Assembly (NCBI GenBank): GCA_026396845.1
Contig: JAPLWC010000080.1
Location: 1 to 5,016 of the forward strand
DNA: 5,016 nucleotides
Source: Candidatus Gottesmanbacteria bacterium
Lineage (GTDB): Bacteria; Patescibacteriota; Microgenomatia; UBA10105; UBA927
Reading direction: 5' to 3'
The notes beneath the pieces were generated by a model. The model was not told where the DNA came from. It saw only the letters and a program-made list of their open reading frames with translations, and did not search any database. Positions 4,165-5,016 of the stretch are shown one piece after another; position 1 is the stretch's first letter; every line of letters starts with the position of its first letter. The translations under genes were made by a program, and so were the position numbers.

Positions 4165-5016
4165 ATGAGTGATCCGATACCGACGCCAAATTTTATAGGG
4201 ATGCTATTGGAGTGCCAGCAGGATGCCCTGGACGCGATTGCCGACGGAGAAAAGTCCGCCGAAAGACTGCGCATGGACCTTTTAGGCAGCAAAAGCGAGC
4301 TTGGCAAACTCACCAAGCAGATCCGGCTCGTGCCGGCTGTGGACCGCGCGCAGGCAGGCACGGTGGTCAACCAGGTGAAACAGACCATATTGCAGGCTCT
4401 CGCCGCCCGTGGCACGACACAGGCCCCCAAAACCACATTGTCATTTGATCCGACCATGCCCGGGATCGCTCCGGCGGAGGGACACCTGCATATCGTAACG
4501 CAGGCCATAGACGAGATATCGCGGATATTCGAACGCATCAGCTTCACCCGTGTGCGTCACCCCGAAGTTGATTGGGACTGGTATCCGTTTGAATCGTTGA
4601 ATATGCCCCACAGCCACCCGGCAAGCGATGAATGGGAAACATTTTCTATCGAGTATCCGGGTAAACCAAGCCACAACCCGCATAAGCAAAAAATCGTACT
4701 TACGCCTCACACCAGTAATGGCCAGGTACGCGAAATGGAAAAAGGAAAGCTCCCGATCCGAATTATCAATATCGCCAAATGTTATCGCCGGCAAATTGAC
4801 GTCTCACACACGCCGATGTTTCACCAGTTTGAAGGATTATATATCGATCACAACGTCTCGATCGGTAACCTTAAAGGGGTACTCGACTATTTTGCCATAC
4901 AATTTTTCGGCCCGCAGCGCAAAACCCGCATCCGACCATTTCACTTTCAGTTTACTGAACCATCGTTTGAAGTCGATGTAACGTGCGGAGTATGTTTGGG
5001 CAAAGGGTGCAGACTT
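4165..5016 (+). CDS. pheS: Phenylalanyl-tRNA synthetase alpha subunit (3' truncated by window)
   Basis: The frame is open from ATG 4165 to the window edge (284 codons; complete proteins are about 330-350 aa). PheS holds the class II active site of the alpha2beta2 enzyme that charges tRNA-Phe with phenylalanine. The N-terminal coiled-coil arm (about 10-90) contains LRMDLLGSKSELGKLTKQIR and the conserved Asn in VVNQVKQ. The catalytic domain follows: GHLHIVTQAIDEISRIF (106-122), PEVDWDWYPFESLNMPHSHP (133-152), LTPHTSNGQVREM (179-191), CYRRQIDVSHTPMFHQFEG (206-224) with motif 2, and FQFTEPSFEVDV (261-272). A Cys-containing insert follows directly (C274, C277, GKGC282). The SD is weak (GAAAGTGAAG at 4151-4160), and a possible promoter lies just upstream. 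The pheT gene expected next is outside the window. Confidence 0.97.
   Translation, partial: MSDPIPTPNFIGMLLECQQDALDAIADGEKSAERLRMDLLGSKSELGKLTKQIRLVPAVDRAQAGTVVNQVKQTILQALAARGTTQAPKTTLSFDPTMPGIAPAEGHLHIVTQAIDEISRIFERISFTRVRHPEVDWDWYPFESLNMPHSHPASDEWETFSIEYPGKPSHNPHKQKIVLTPHTSNGQVREMEKGKLPIRIINIAKCYRRQIDVSHTPMFHQFEGLYIDHNVSIGNLKGVLDYFAIQFFGPQRKTRIRPFHFQFTEPSFEVDVTCGVCLGKGCRL

Noticed and set aside
1..5016. CRISPR arrays, transposase genes, tRNA or rRNA genes, and TGA recoding.
   Set aside because: No spaced direct repeats, transposase-like ORFs or cloverleaf structures were found, and TGA is not needed as sense in any conserved frame.

Overview
This window carries the conserved bacterial translation cluster thrS-infC-rpmI-rplT-pheS, all on the + strand, in the same gene order as the enterobacterial operon. 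The frames use the standard code: no internal TGA is read as sense, and TGA appears only as a stop. The ThrRS lacks an N-terminal TGS domain, the PheS carries a Cys-rich insertion (CxxC...GKGC), and a small coiled-coil protein follows rplT. Together with mostly poor Shine-Dalgarno (SD) sequences, these suggest a candidate phylum (CPR/Patescibacteria, Parcubacteria-like) genome. That placement is inference; no rRNA marker is present.

Layout. 1-203 is the 3' end of an unrecognised gene. 204-371 is a leader with a plausible promoter, two nested mini-ORFs and a good SD for thrS. 372-2147 is threonyl-tRNA synthetase. infC (about 2131-2658) overlaps the end of thrS and seems to start at a non-ATG codon. 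rpmI (2660-2857) follows almost directly. A purely A/T 44-bp gap containing a perfect 11-bp inverted repeat precedes rplT (2902-3252). A 106-aa coiled-coil gene (3254-3574) is coupled to rplT.

The unusual part is 3543-4164, which separates rplT from pheS. A promoter-like sequence (3543-3572) overlaps the end of the coiled-coil gene. It leads into about 180 nt with several strong mutually exclusive pairings, an intrinsic terminator (3705-3729), and the window's best SD (3745-3753), which can be sequestered by an upstream complementary segment. A small unrecognised ORF (stop at 4050) follows. Next come a 14-bp hairpin flanked by a 6-bp direct repeat and a promoter-like sequence just before pheS (4165 to the window end, truncated). 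I interpret 3579-3768 as a candidate cis-acting regulatory leader or small RNA. This is the best candidate here for something undescribed.

Functionally, thrS and pheS charge tRNA-Thr and tRNA-Phe, infC supplies initiation factor IF3, and rpmI and rplT supply 50S proteins L35 and L20. The small genes between rplT and pheS have no assigned role.
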